Assembly: GCA_029582155.1 (NCBI GenBank)
Contig: CM055909.1
Span: 17,966,301-18,030,300 of the forward strand
Direction of reading: 5' to 3'
DNA: 64,000 nucleotides
Source: Panopea generosa
Taxonomy: Eukaryota; Mollusca; Bivalvia; Adapedonta; Hiatellidae
Shown here: piece by piece, positions 1 through 10,745 of the stretch
Position numbering within the stretch: the stretch's first letter is position 1
How the letters are laid out: each line of letters begins with the position of its first letter
The notes under the pieces: generated by a model
The model's database searches: none
What the model was told of the DNA's origin: nothing
What the model saw: only the letters and a program-made list of their open reading frames with translations
Made by a program: the position numbers and the translations under genes

Positions 1-991
1 AGATGGATGAAAATAGGTTGTTATGTGTCTTGGAGAAATACATATGCTAATTGTCATTCTTCGCTGAAAGGTTTAGGAGATATTAAAAGAGAAACAGCTG
101 ATATGCTTACACAAAACAGGAAAACACTGTGTAAAGAAACGAGAGTACTACCGTATGCATGATTGTAAATGAAATACCAAGAACCATTCTGAAAGTCGAA
201 GACGCTGATATCGAGATATTTTAGTCAAATGTAAAGGACATAAAACAGAGCGCAATTGGACGCCTCTTATCATGCCAGTTTGGATAGTCTAACCAATCTT
301 ACATGCTGAATGACAAATAAAATTATTAATACTTAAAGATCATGTAAACGTACGGTTCTCTACGTTTTGCGGCAGCAAACATTAGTTGTGCCAAGTACTC
401 AGTATGAAACGTATTCGATTTCTAAGTAAATAGCAATAATAATAAGAATAATAAAATCGCTGCATACAATTGTAATTAAGTTTTATTTGCAAATATAACT
501 CTAGCTGAACATGTGTAGACAGTACAGTACAATTACACTCCACACTAATTTGTGTTCCCAGTTTTTAAATTAACTCCGTGCAAAGAAAACAGCATTTGAT
601 TAGTGTGGCCATTTTGAATGTCTTATACAAAAACAAAAATACTATACGAAGACAAGGCTTCATACTGTGAACTCTCATCAATTGCACCCAAACGGCTGAA
701 AACTGCAAACATACCTTGTATCTACCCTAAAGCAAGTGTCAGTTCTTCTAGACTATATGTTAGGACGAAACTAAATATAGATTCTACTGGAAATGGTTTG
801 TTGTAATATTGCTTTATTCAAAAGAAAATGTTAAAAAGTTGAAAATACATTTTCTTACAATTGCGTGTTATAATGCTTTATTACTGGTGTCAATGTTTTG
901 ATTATGTATGTGAACGGAAATGCGCATGCGCCTTTTCGTATTAAAATAAACCAATATTAAATATGAATAGTAATAAAATGGATGAACGTAC
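1..991. other. Intronic sequence downstream of the last visible peroxidase exon
   Basis: AT-rich sequence with no recognised gene. It should be the 5' part of the next peroxidase intron, because the exon at 992-1227 ends in a good GTACGT donor on the minus strand. I searched this stretch for the expected proximal-histidine exon (a RFGHS-like motif on the minus strand) and did not see one. A 62-codon plus-strand frame at 618-806 resembles no family I know. Confidence 0.6.
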
Positions 992-1227
992 CTTAATGTC
1001 GATACCTGCATATTTCATCGCTCTTTTGCCCACGACAATCGGTAGATATTCCTTAAATATAATGTGCTGCAATTGAGCTACATTAATTTTTTTGGCTTCT
1101 TGGAAAAGCCTTTCATCGTTCCATTTATGATTTTCTTTTGCCAGTCGAATTGCCAGTCGATTATGCTCTTTTATAAACATTGTATGCATGCATGTTAGCA
1201 CGGGCTGCTCAGTTGATCGTATGTCAC
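992..1227 (-). CDS. Haem peroxidase exon with catalytic Arg and EHNR helix
   Basis: This 236-bp exon encodes GDIRSTEQPVLTCMHT, KEHNRLA and QHIIFKEYLP. These are hallmarks of the animal haem peroxidase core: the R-x-x-E pair (in myeloperoxidase the Arg is catalytic and the Glu forms a haem ester), the MHT helix, EHNR, and the Gln-His-Ile helix that leads to the active site. The acceptor is at 1228-1229 (AG on the minus strand), where the exon completes a glycine codon begun in the exon at 18720-18824. The donor GTACGT follows at 991 downward, in phase 0. No stops or frame breaks are seen. The upstream partner exon is 17.5 kb away, beyond a stack of LINEs. Confidence 0.95.
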
Positions 1228-1789
1228 CTTGATAATATACGTATATATAGGTATACATAATCGGATAGTTCTAAATATTCATAGAAGTATTTAAATAAGC
1301 TATATATATTCTATATTATTCTAAACTGTAAGTGTAAGTACCCAATTGTCTACTTCAGATGTAACCACGTAGTCGTTCAGTATGTAGATTTTTATTTTAT
1401 CTAATAATATATTTCATATTGCATAATTCAAAACTCAAGATGATGATTAAAATAAAAAGAAATAAATTTAATAGAAAATGCAACGAAAAAAAACAAACTG
1501 ATAAAATCGAGACGTTGAGATAATTCGAACTGATTATACATTTTTTAAATGCATGTAAAAAAAAGGGATCCTAAAATTTCTTTATTCTTTTGATGAATTC
1601 CTTCAGATTGATGTTTATAAAAAATATCATTTTATAGTTTTGTATAATATGGGATTATATTATACACGTGATGTATTTATAAGGTTTGTAAAAAAAATAA
1701 GTTTCTCCATATCTATGTATATGTATTCCTTTATTGAACAAAAAACCGTAAAACAAGAAATATCGCTGAAGGTTGATGAATACCCAACA
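1228..1789. other. Intron, no recognised feature
   Basis: Start of the 17.5-kb minus-strand intron region as read on the plus strand. AT-rich with short homopolymers. I see no coding signal or named repeat. Confidence 0.5.
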
Positions 1790-2910
1790 ATGGCACCCTA
1801 ACACGGTTATAACACAGTCAGTCATAAGTTTTTTTTATCGTCGCGCTTTGAACTAGTCATTTTGGCGAGCTGGATAAGATGCTTATTAAAAAATAAAAGA
1901 TGATTATTATATATTTGTAGTAGTTGATGATGATGGATGATGATGAATGATGATTATTAACTATGAAATTTAAGCATTTCTAGCGTTGACTATTATAATG
2001 GGTAATTATTATTTAATTGCTATTATTTATGCAGATTCTATATATGATATAACTAGATTATTTAAAATTGACGACTAATTATTTAGAATTAATTAATATT
2101 TCTCTACCTTGTGCAGCCAAGTGATGAATTCAGTAACTGTTATGTGTAAATTAATGTGATTATGGTTATTTGCTATATGTGATACATATATGTTAAGCAA
2201 TGCAGTTCCGCTGATAGCGCAAATAAATTTGCATGTTGTATCAAAAGTATCTGGCTCTGATTTCTATTGATTGTATATCTGTGCACACTAGTTGTGCTAG
2301 GTTGCTATGGTAAAATTATATTTATAAGACAATATCGTTAGCAACCTTTTATACCACATATCATCAGTAAGTGTCAATATAAGAATATCAACAAACTAAA
2401 GTATGCCGTAAAAGTCTCAACAATATCTAATTATTGTTGTTGGTATTGTAAGTGTGACTTAGATTTATTTTTGCTGCATATGTATCCTTTATTTTAATGA
2501 ACTGTGTTTAGTTTATTAGTATATTTTAGTTAATAGTCTTGCGTAGCTCTATATTGAATGCCCGTGATACTAATAACATCATATGACATTCCCTATAATC
2601 ATTATACAATAGTGTTTACTGTTACAGGTGAGTCATATAAGCCTGTACATGATTACATTGTTATTTATATACATTAAGTTGTATATTGATAGTGTACACG
2701 TAAAAGATAATAAAAAAAACATATAATTTATCTATAATATATCGGCAGATACTTGGTTATTTGCCCAAACAGACTGATTATACGCTAGACCAGAACTCAT
2801 TTTGGAAGCCGATTGTTGATTAGTCGACTTGACTTTAACGTTCAATCTGATTGGTTGAAAGCTCAATCCGATTTGGAGTTCTAGCTCAATATATTTTGTC
2901 TATAACTGAC
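1790..2910 (+). repeat. Dispersed repeat family R1, copy 1
   Basis: Three blocks here recur in the same order at 7916-8575. The first contains TCATTTTGGCGAGC (about 1829-1880), the second CATATGACATTCCCTAT (about 2527-2640), and the third an AATCCGAT-containing segment (about 2790-2910). The middle block also recurs in reverse at 9720-9830. This suggests two diverged copies of a non-autonomous element on either side of the LINE at 3640-7700. A 47-bp AT-rich hairpin with 9-bp arms (AGGTTGCTA/TAGCAACCT) lies at 2299-2347. Ends and target duplications are not resolved and no coding capacity is seen. Confidence 0.55.
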
Positions 2911-3639
2911 ATGTGGACACATCCCATTCTCACGCTCTGTTATATGATATATTGAGCTATGCAAGTAAATAGTTTGTTTAGTTATCAGTAGAATTTATTA
3001 AAAAGTGTTCGTCAGCCTTGCAATATTTTATTAATACACCACATTATTAAAATGTGACCAACCCACGTTAATCTCCGATGGTGTATCACACAGTGGTACA
3101 TAATGGTTTAAAATTGTGTACAAAATTAATTCAATTAAATTGTGACATGTGTAAAGAAACACCAGGCAGAATGCTCGTACCCAAAAAGCGCCATAAATAA
3201 AAACTATTCTGAAAATACCGTCATCCCTTCAGATCAGATCTGCTGAGAACTGATTAACAGAAGGTGGTCACTACCCATCACATTATATATGCAGATGCTG
3301 ATTGTGACCTACATTTCATGATCCATTGGCATTGTTTGATGCTGAATTTCGCATTTACCTCCAACGTTAAGTTTTCATTTTTACACTATTTCTCAATAAG
3401 TACTAGTGCTAGGACACTCATACTTGGATCATAGTTACAACTATTACCCCGCATTACATAATATAATGCAGATGCTGAGTACTTTTTTTTTCTTTTTTTC
3501 TTTTTGTTAGTGCGCATTCGTGAAAATTGGTGGTAAACTTTTGAATCTGTGAAGAAAACATAAAGATTTATCAATTTTAACTGAGTTTTTAATGGATTTT
3601 ATCTAAACGGGATTAAATGTGGTCAGTGAATGCATGTTC
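2911..3639. other. Intron, no recognised gene
   Basis: AT-rich sequence between repeat R1 and the plus-strand LINE. The motif ATGCAGATGCTGA occurs twice, near 3291 and 3464, and a T-rich tract lies near 3483-3506. Nothing else is supported. Confidence 0.45.
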
Positions 3640-3723
3640 ATGTCAAATAAAATGAAAAAGAAGGAATCGGCTGGGTAAACTTAAGTTGAACCCAAATCAA
3701 AAGTGAGAAAGGACAAGGAAAAA

Positions 3724-4601
3724 ATGGCTACAAATGGCGCGAGTTCAACTCAACAAACGGTTTTCCCAGTTACAAATAATGGGCATAGTGAGAACTTTGT
3801 TCATCAACGGCAAGTCAGTCGTTCAATATATCACATCCTATGACTCCAATGCCCCCGCCACCAAGTTATAATTATAATCAAAATATGGCTATGTATTCAG
3901 CGTCTCCAAATTTTCATCAATATACATCAACACCGACGCCGACAAATAATTCGCTACCAAACAACGATATCATGTCCATGTTATTTCAACGGATAGACTA
4001 CGTGGATAGAAAGTTGTCTACATTAGACACTATTCAGTCAAGCGTGAGCGCTATAACGGTGAGATTGGACAATATTGATCAGAAGATCAACAACATGGAG
4101 AGAAAAATACAGTAGATTGAAAATAGTCGTACTTTTGAGGCCAGCATAATTGACAATGTCAGCAAAAAACAACAACAACTAGAAGATTTGGTGAAAAGCA
4201 TGAAAAATTATGAACACGAACAACGACAGAGGGAGGATAGTTTTAAGTCGGATATAGCGATCTTAAAAAGTCGCATTATGCGCGACAACCTGATGTTTTA
4301 CAAACTTCCAGAAGAAAAAGGCGAAAACTGTGAAACAAAAATCCTAAAATTTATTGAACATGAATTGAAGCTTGTAAATGCGGAAGCGGAAATCAAACTT
4401 CACCGTGCACACAGAATCGGTGCCTTTTCTAATAAAAAGAAAAGACCCATCGTTGCCAAATTCGCCTATTACCCAGATAGAGAGCGTGTGCGAAAATCAG
4501 CCAAGGAGCTTAAAGGGACCCAGTATGGTATTAAAGAGCAATTCCCGAAGGAAATAGTCTACATCCGCCGGAAGTTGGTACCGATCATGAAGCAAGCTTA
4601 G
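3724..4601 (+). pseudogene. LINE ORF1 (RNA-binding protein) remnant
   Basis: The likely ATG is at 3724 (MATNGASSTQQ), but that frame stops before 3840 and the rest continues from 3840 in another frame. From 3840 there is a Pro/Tyr/Asn-rich leader, a coiled coil (about 3960-4260) and an RRM-like domain (RDNLMFYKLPEE, then KLHRAHRIG and RPIVAKFAYYPDRERV). This is the L1 ORF1p layout (Transposase_22-like), which coats LINE RNA. One in-frame TAG at 4113-4115 interrupts the coiled coil, and another at 4599-4601 follows PIMKQA. Reading on past it in the same frame gives INIDKLYIDNHFYRG, which resembles the usual ORF1 C-terminus. Confidence 0.8.
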
Positions 4602-4689
4602 CAAGACGGGCACGAAGCATTCATAAACATTGATAAACTGTACATTGATAACCATTTTTACAGAGGACATTTAAACAAGGACTCATGTG

Positions 4690-5450
4690 AAAGTGTTTTA
4701 ACGTGTTTATCTTGGAACATTGAAGGACTTTCAGTAGCAAAAAGATCTTGTGAAGAGTTTGTGAATATTTTATATAGATATGACGTAATTTGTTTAAGTG
4801 AAACTTGGTCAAATAAACATACTTATATTGATTTAAATGGTTATAGTAATCCAATTCATTCTTATCGTAATAATCAGCAAAGCTCTCGAGTGGCGGTGTT
4901 ATTATTTATATTAAAGATAGAATATAAAAAGGTGTAAAAGTAATTAAAAATGATGTCGATTATTTGGTTTGGTTAAAATTTGATAAAATGTTTTTCCATA
5001 TTGAAAGTGATATTTATTTAGCTGTTGTGTATATAGCTCCAGAAAGTTCACCTATCCATAATATTTATGATATTGACATTTTTAGACAAATTGAAAATGA
5101 TATTAACATTTTTAAAGATAAGGGCGCTATTTATGTGACAGGGGACACCAATTCACAGTTTGGCTGTAAAAAAAGGTTTTATTGACAATGATCGTATCCT
5201 TGACGACGATGACGTATATGACATTGACACCCCATTACACCGGGCTACATGTGATTTTAGCTCAAATCGTTTTGGTGATTGTTTACTTGATCTTTGCAAG
5301 TCGACCAATATACGAACGTTAACAACCGAGATTTCCGTTGGTAGTAACGTTGATGTTTTGGTTAATATGTTTACTGAATTTTCGACTGTAAGAGGAAACA
5401 AGTATTTTGAACAAACTTCAAAACTTAAACACCATTATTTTATGTGCAAA
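4690..5450 (+). pseudogene. LINE APE-type endonuclease remnant
   Basis: SWNIEGL and ICLSETW (4710-4806) match the start of an apurinic-like endonuclease. GGVIIYIKDRI, AVVYIAPESSP and TGDTNSQ follow across frame changes, then the segment with DNDRILDDDDVYDIDTP (about 5180-5240). In the LINE life cycle this domain nicks target DNA. Several frame shifts and stops show it is dead. It leads into the tandemly amplified linker at 5457-5650. Confidence 0.8.
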
Positions 5451-5456
5451 TTGAAA

Positions 5457-5650
5457 ACAAACAAAAATGGTATAACAATGAATGTAAACAAACAAAAATG
5501 GTATAACAATGAATGTAAACAAACAAAAATGGTATAACAATACAAAAATGGTATAACAATGAATGTAAACAAACAAAAATGGTATAACAATGAATGGTAT
5601 AACAATGAATGTAAACAAACAAAAATGGTATAACAATGAATGTAAACAAA
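5457..5650 (+). repeat. 31-bp tandem repeat inside the LINE
   Basis: A 31-bp unit with core AAAAATGGTATAACAATG is repeated about six to seven times, some copies truncated. In the LINE frame it encodes a linker motif of the KWYNNECK type that normally occurs once between endonuclease and reverse transcriptase. The expansion therefore duplicated one conserved coding motif. Confidence 0.9.
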
Positions 5651-6043
5651 AAAAAGATATTTATAAAAACGCAGTTTACGAATTTGATTTAAATAAAACT
5701 GAAAATAATAGATTAAATATTTATGAAGCAAAACCGGATTAAAGAAAGTGTCGTAAGACAAAAAATAAATTTTAAAAGAGATGTAAGTAAAAAGATGAAT
5801 GATATAAAAAAGAAAAGCCCGCGAGAATTTTGTAAAATATTTTAAACAAAACCTTCACAACCTAAGGGAGAAAATATTTAAAAAAAAAATGATTTTTACT
5901 CACATTTTAAAAATTTAGCATCAAATTCAGAATTGGAAGAAAATGTACAGATTTTTCAAATAAATTCCAAGCCAATATTGATGGTAGTACTTTTAGTGAA
6001 TTAGATATTCCAATTTTATTCAGAAATAACTGCAGCTTCCAAA

Positions 6044-6809
6044 TTGCTGGGTACTTATAACCCTTGTCCATTTGATAATATTTTATATGAATATTTCAAG
6101 GAAAATATACAAGTCATAGCGCATTCTTTGGGAAAACTGTTTAATCATATTTTAACTACTCAAACATTTCCATTGTCATGGTCTACTGGCGTTAATAAAC
6201 CCCTATATAAACGAGGAGAATCATTGAACCCAAATAATTACATCGGAACAACATTAATAAGCTGCTTTGCAAAGCTTTTTACCGTTATATTAAATGAGCG
6301 TTTAAAAAATTGGTCTTCACAAAATGACATTCTAGCGGACTCGCAATTTAGTTTTAAACCTATTGATAGTACCGTGGATGCAATATTTATATTGAACTCA
6401 CTCATTGAACAGCATTTATGTAATAAGAAGAAATTGTACTGTTGCTTCGTGGATTATTTAAAAGCATATGATTTACTAAATCGTAATTGCTTGTGGTTTA
6501 AACTAATTAGATCAGATATTGACTGTAAACTATTCGCACTAATTCGTTCTATGTATAACGAGGTGAAATTGTGCGTAAAACACCTGAACAGATGTATTCG
6601 AGTGTAACATTGGATTATTGCAAGGGGAGATCACTTTTCCAGTTTTATTTTCTCTTTTTCTGAATGATATTGAAATGCATCGCCAACAGAAAATTAATGT
6701 TGATATTTCTTTTGAACAGTTATCAATCTTTCTGTTGTTGTTTGCGGACGATGCCGTTATTATGTCGGAGAAAAGAGAAGGACTCCAGGAATCTTTAAAT
6801 AATTTATAA
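6044..6809 (+). pseudogene. LINE reverse transcriptase remnant
   Basis: The segment begins with the RT fingers (GESLNPNNYIGTTLIS, in place of the usual NYRPISL). It continues through DSQFSFKP, CCFVDYLKAYD (palm; the catalytic Asp region) and LQGEITFPVLFSLFLNDIE (the usual QGxxLSPxLF box). It ends with LLLFADDAVIMSE, the FADD active site. One stop splits it near 6605. The family copies LINE RNA at the nicked target. Similarity is to the L1/Tx1 group. Confidence 0.85.
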
Positions 6810-6863
6810 TCCTATTGTAAAAAATGGAACTTAACGGTTAATGTTAATAAAACAAAAATAGTA

Positions 6864-7528
6864 GTGTTCCGTAAAAGTGGGGTATTAAGTGCTAATGATA
6901 AATGGTTATATGATGGAAAGAAGATAGAAATTGTTAGTACTTTTAACTATTTAGGAATGGTTATGTCAAGCGGAGGGTCTGTTATTCATGCAACACATAC
7001 GCTTTCAGGTAAAGCAGTTCGCTTTTTAATATTACAAAAAATACGGAAGTTCCATACCATATAATGTTTAATCTGTTTGATGCATATATTTTATCAGTTT
7101 TAAATTATAGATGTGAAGTATGGGGTTTCGCAAAAGCAGACACCAGTGAACGTGTTCATAGAAAGTTATGTAAATGGGTCCTTAATGTAAAATTATCTAC
7201 AAATTCTATATCTCTATATTCCGAGTTAGGTCGATTCCCACTATATATAGGGAGATATTTGAAAATTGTTAAATACTTTATTAAATTACATGGGATTAAG
7301 CAAGATAATAGTATTCTATGGTAAGTTATACATAGTCAAAGAAGAGAAATTGACGAAAATCATAATTTTCAAAATTTGGCCTTTAAAGTCCGATCGATTA
7401 ACATAATGCATGATTTGCAGACGTTTGGATTTTACCAGAATCAGTCAATATCAACTGTTTCATACAATTATTACGGACTAGGCTTAGAGATATATACATT
7501 GTAAATTGGCGGTAATGTATAGTCACCT

Positions 7529-7571
<43 letters not shown>

Positions 7572-7690
7572 TTTAAAACAGATATTTGAACCTTCTTCTT
7601 ATTTTTGTTTGGAAAATGTAAAATATAGAAATGCTATAGCTAAAATACGGTTATCATCACATAAACTAGCTATAGAAACAAGACGACATC
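6864..7690 (+). pseudogene. LINE C-terminal region remnant
   Basis: This holds the thumb-like FNYLGMVMSSGG and the helical VLNYRCEVWGF. After an (AT)n tract at 7531-7568 comes a stretch reading RNAIAKIRLSSHKLAIE. That order is typical of the C-terminus of L1/Tx1 elements before the cysteine motif. It is broken by stops, and the terminal cysteines are not seen. Confidence 0.7.
7531..7568. repeat. (AT)n microsatellite within the LINE C-terminus
   Basis: A 38-bp perfect TA dinucleotide run interrupts the LINE C-terminal coding remnant. Confidence 0.95.
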
Positions 7691-7739
7691 AATTAATTCT
7701 TTAAAAAACAAACATCATGTCATTATCACAACATTAATC

Positions 7740-8580
7740 ACAATATTCCCTAGAACCGTACTTAATGTGGAGTAGTGAATGCGGGGTTGCCATATAGTCC
7801 CGTGGTCAACATGATCTACGTTACTATTGCAATGATTATTAGATAATATAATCATAATATATTAATATAAACATGTATAGAACGCATGATTGTATATAAA
7901 AACACAACAGCGGCGGTGTAGTTTTTATTCACTGTAGCACTTTTAACTGGTCAATTTGGCGAGCACGAACAGATGATTAAAAAAAAATTATTGTAAAACT
8001 GTATAAATGATATATGATGAATGAGTGGTTTTATTATCTAGTGATATAAGACCATTATCTCAAAATATTGTCTAATTTACCTATTTATCTAATGCATTTG
8101 GTGGTTACATTTACCTATTATCAAGTTAAATAACAAAGATTAATTTTAATCTGATCATCTTTGTAGACGTTTTACAGAATACTGTAGAGTTTCTCAACCT
8201 ATTACTTAGTTAATTTCTACACCGGTTATCTGTTAATAGTCTTGCATAACTCTATATTGAATGTCAATGATACTAATAACGTCATATGACATTCCCTATC
8301 ACCATTATACAGCAGTGATTACTGTTAATGGTAAACCATATAGCCTATACCTAGGTATTTTGCTTTTTATAAACAATATATGTGTACATAATTATACCTT
8401 AAAAAACCTTAAAACAGAGTGTACAATTTACTTAACTTCAGGTACTAAGCGATTTGTTATCTTATGCTAGAACTCATATAGTATCTGGCCTCTGATTGGT
8501 CGGAATAAATGTACCGTGCAATCGGATTTGTTAAAAGCTTAATCCGATATCGATTTCTAGCTCGAGGTGTAATCAATTGT
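7740..8580 (+). repeat. Dispersed repeat family R1, copy 2
   Basis: This has the same blocks in the same order as 1790-2910: CAATTTGGCGAGCACG (about 7946), GTCATATGACATTCCCTAT (about 8280), and the CTAGAACTCATA plus AATCCGAT segment (about 8467-8560). Identity is clearly reduced, so the copies are old. There is no coding capacity. Confidence 0.55.
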
Positions 8581-8597
8581 GGACAGGTAGGCTTAAC

Positions 8598-9175
8598 CAG
8601 CCTACCCTGCTCGCCAAAATGACAAGATTAACATGCGAGGATAAAGAAAATCTAACGACGACGACGGTACGCAAAATTGGGTCACCACTCTACAAGCGGC
8701 TGTCGAAGCGGACGGACGTGTTCTCCGGAGTTCCAGCTTTCAAAGCGGGTCAAACTTTGAAGTTTATTAACTGAGCTACATAAACAAACAACTGATTTTA
8801 ATCATCTATCATCTGTGTCACATCCATTTTACATGGGTTTACTTTTTAATACTGCATGCCATTGTTTTAATGTGGCACTAGAAAGGATCGTTTTGTTGCA
8901 AAGAACCAACAGCTCAACGGACAGCGGTGCAGTGAACGGCGGTGGAACTAACTGGAAACCTTCTAAAATCAACAATCTACAAGTTTCTACAAGAATCGAC
9001 TTTGACAACACAACCGACTTAGACAAACTAATCGTATTATCCAGCCAGTGATGCAGCACCGGGAGAGGTCGCTTAGCTGCCGATGCTGTCCACTGGCATC
9101 GTAAACAACTTATCTTGCTCGCTAAAATGACTAGCTTCAAAGCGCGAGGATAAGCAAAAAATTAACGACGACGAC
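8598..9175 (+). repeat. Direct repeats with GCTCGCYAAAATGAC motif
   Basis: Two direct copies, about 8606 and 9118, share GCTCGCnAAAATGACnAG followed by GCGAGGATAA and an ACGACGACG run. They match the reverse complement of the block at about 1829-1880 in R1. They look like ends of the same non-autonomous transposon. The roughly 510 bp between them holds no recognised gene. Confidence 0.45.
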
Positions 9176-9496
9176 GACAGGTCATAACAGATCTGATCTG
9201 ATGTAAACCATGCTGTACCATAAGCATGATGAACTATGGGAGATTAACGGTGGTTGGTCCCATTTTAAACATGCGATGTGCTAAAATAAATATTGCTAGG
9301 CTGACACTCAATCATACAACTGATAGGCAAAAGTACAAAAAACTTAATATTGCATACTTGCGTAACTCAAAGAAAGACATATTGGATAGTGGGAAAAGGA
9401 TTGTCTCGCCTTCCAGAACTCATAGTCTGAGTGATTTTAATAAATCTGATAGCTTGTCTTATATGGCTGATTACTTCTATATGCCCCCCCCCCCCT

Positions 9497-9830
9497 ATGA
9501 GTTCTAGCAGAGTGGACACTATCACTTAGTACCAGCTGATAAGATACTAACTATTTGTACACTTGGAATACTTTTTTAGAAAAAAATAAAATAAAAGTTT
9601 TAATAGTAATTATAATAATCATTTTATATTTTTATTCTATATTGTTTTACACATACAAACTAATATACATTCACAGTATATAAATAGCAATGTAATTAGT
9701 TACAGGACTTTGTGATTTACCATTAACCGTACACACTGCTGTATAATGGTGGTAGGGAATGTCATATGAAGTTATTAGTGTCATCGATATTCAATATAGA
9801 GTTACGCAAGACTATTAATTAGATAACACT
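9497..9830 (-). repeat. R1 block in inverted orientation
   Basis: CTATGAGTTCTAG (about 9497) and ATAGGGAATGTCATATG-like sequence (about 9760) are inverted partners of the blocks at about 8467 and 8233-8340. Copy 2 and this segment therefore form a long, interrupted inverted repeat around a centre near 9000. This could be a fold-back style element or two opposed insertions. Confidence 0.45.
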
Positions 9831-10117
9831 TACTAAAAACATAAAATAAAAAATATTACTTTGACAACCAAAAATCAATCTTAATCAACTTTTCTATACT
9901 ATCAACAGATATAAAATGTTGAACTGAGTTGTACATTTAAAAGATAAATCAGTTCGTCAATTATATAATCTACAATTAAGTGAAATAACCAAAAAAAGAA
10001 TCTTCATCATTTAATATGAAAATGAATATATATGAACACCGAATCCATTAAGTAACGTATTAATCAATAAAATGGTTGATATAATCAAATGTGTATGGTA
10101 TATGTAACGAGATATAG
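9831..10117. other. Intron, nothing recognised
   Basis: AT-rich sequence between repeat R1 and the 3' end of LINE copy A. No signal seen. Confidence 0.4.
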
Positions 10118-10745
10118 GGCCTGGAATCATTCTCTATATTTCATCTGACATTTGACAATCCAAAATATATCATTCCAGAGCCCTGAATACTGAAGTTCGG
10201 ACTGCCTTGTTGGGATTCAAGATATTTGTAATATTAAAATCTAAATTTCCTCCAGCAAGTGCAGTCCTAAATCCACTCCGGTCGACCCTGTGAATCGAGC
10301 ATTCTAGCAAGAAGTGTTCTGATGTATCTTTTTTCTTGCACCGGGTTTAATCTCTCCCTGTTTTCAAAAAAAGTATTGCCCCTTATTGCCAGGATCCAGT
10401 CTCAGACGGGTAATTCATTTATCTTTTTTTTTATTTTTTGAGTAGTTTATGGGCCGTCTGAAACTAATTGAGTTTTTTAAATGATTTATTTACTAGGGTT
10501 TCATTTCACTCTTCTAGACATTGCATAAACCTCAGTGGGTGCAAGTGGAACTTGGTTTGATGTATTTGTGTACTCCAGACCCTCTTTAGCCGCACTATCG
10601 TCTTCTTCATCACCCGATATGCCAACATGTCAACTTGACACCTTTCCATTGTAGCCTGTAGTCCTAATAGTCCTAATTCAAGGCACTGATTATATTGATG
10701 AAAAATATAAGCCAAAATATCAAGTCTTGATCTGCTTTTATTGTT

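Larger units (their letters stand above)
3640..7700 (+). mobile_element. Decayed L1/Tx1-like LINE, near full length
   Basis: The parts lie in order: a short 5' leader, ORF1 with coiled coil and RRM-like RNA-binding domain, APE-type endonuclease, reverse transcriptase and C-terminal region. It is antisense to the host peroxidase gene and sits inside its 17.5-kb intron. Endonuclease motifs include SWNIEG and ICLSETW (about 4710-4806) and GDTNSQ (about 5140). The reverse transcriptase carries FADDAV (about 6741) and FNYLGM. The C-terminus shows YRNAIAKIRLSSHKLAIE after an (AT)n tract. The frame is broken many times by stops and small indels, so it is inactive. The 3' end near 7700 is approximate and no poly-A tail or target duplication was identified. 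Confidence 0.85.

Noticed and set aside
618-806. 62-codon plus-strand frame
   Set aside because: Short, no family resemblance, no splice or promoter support.
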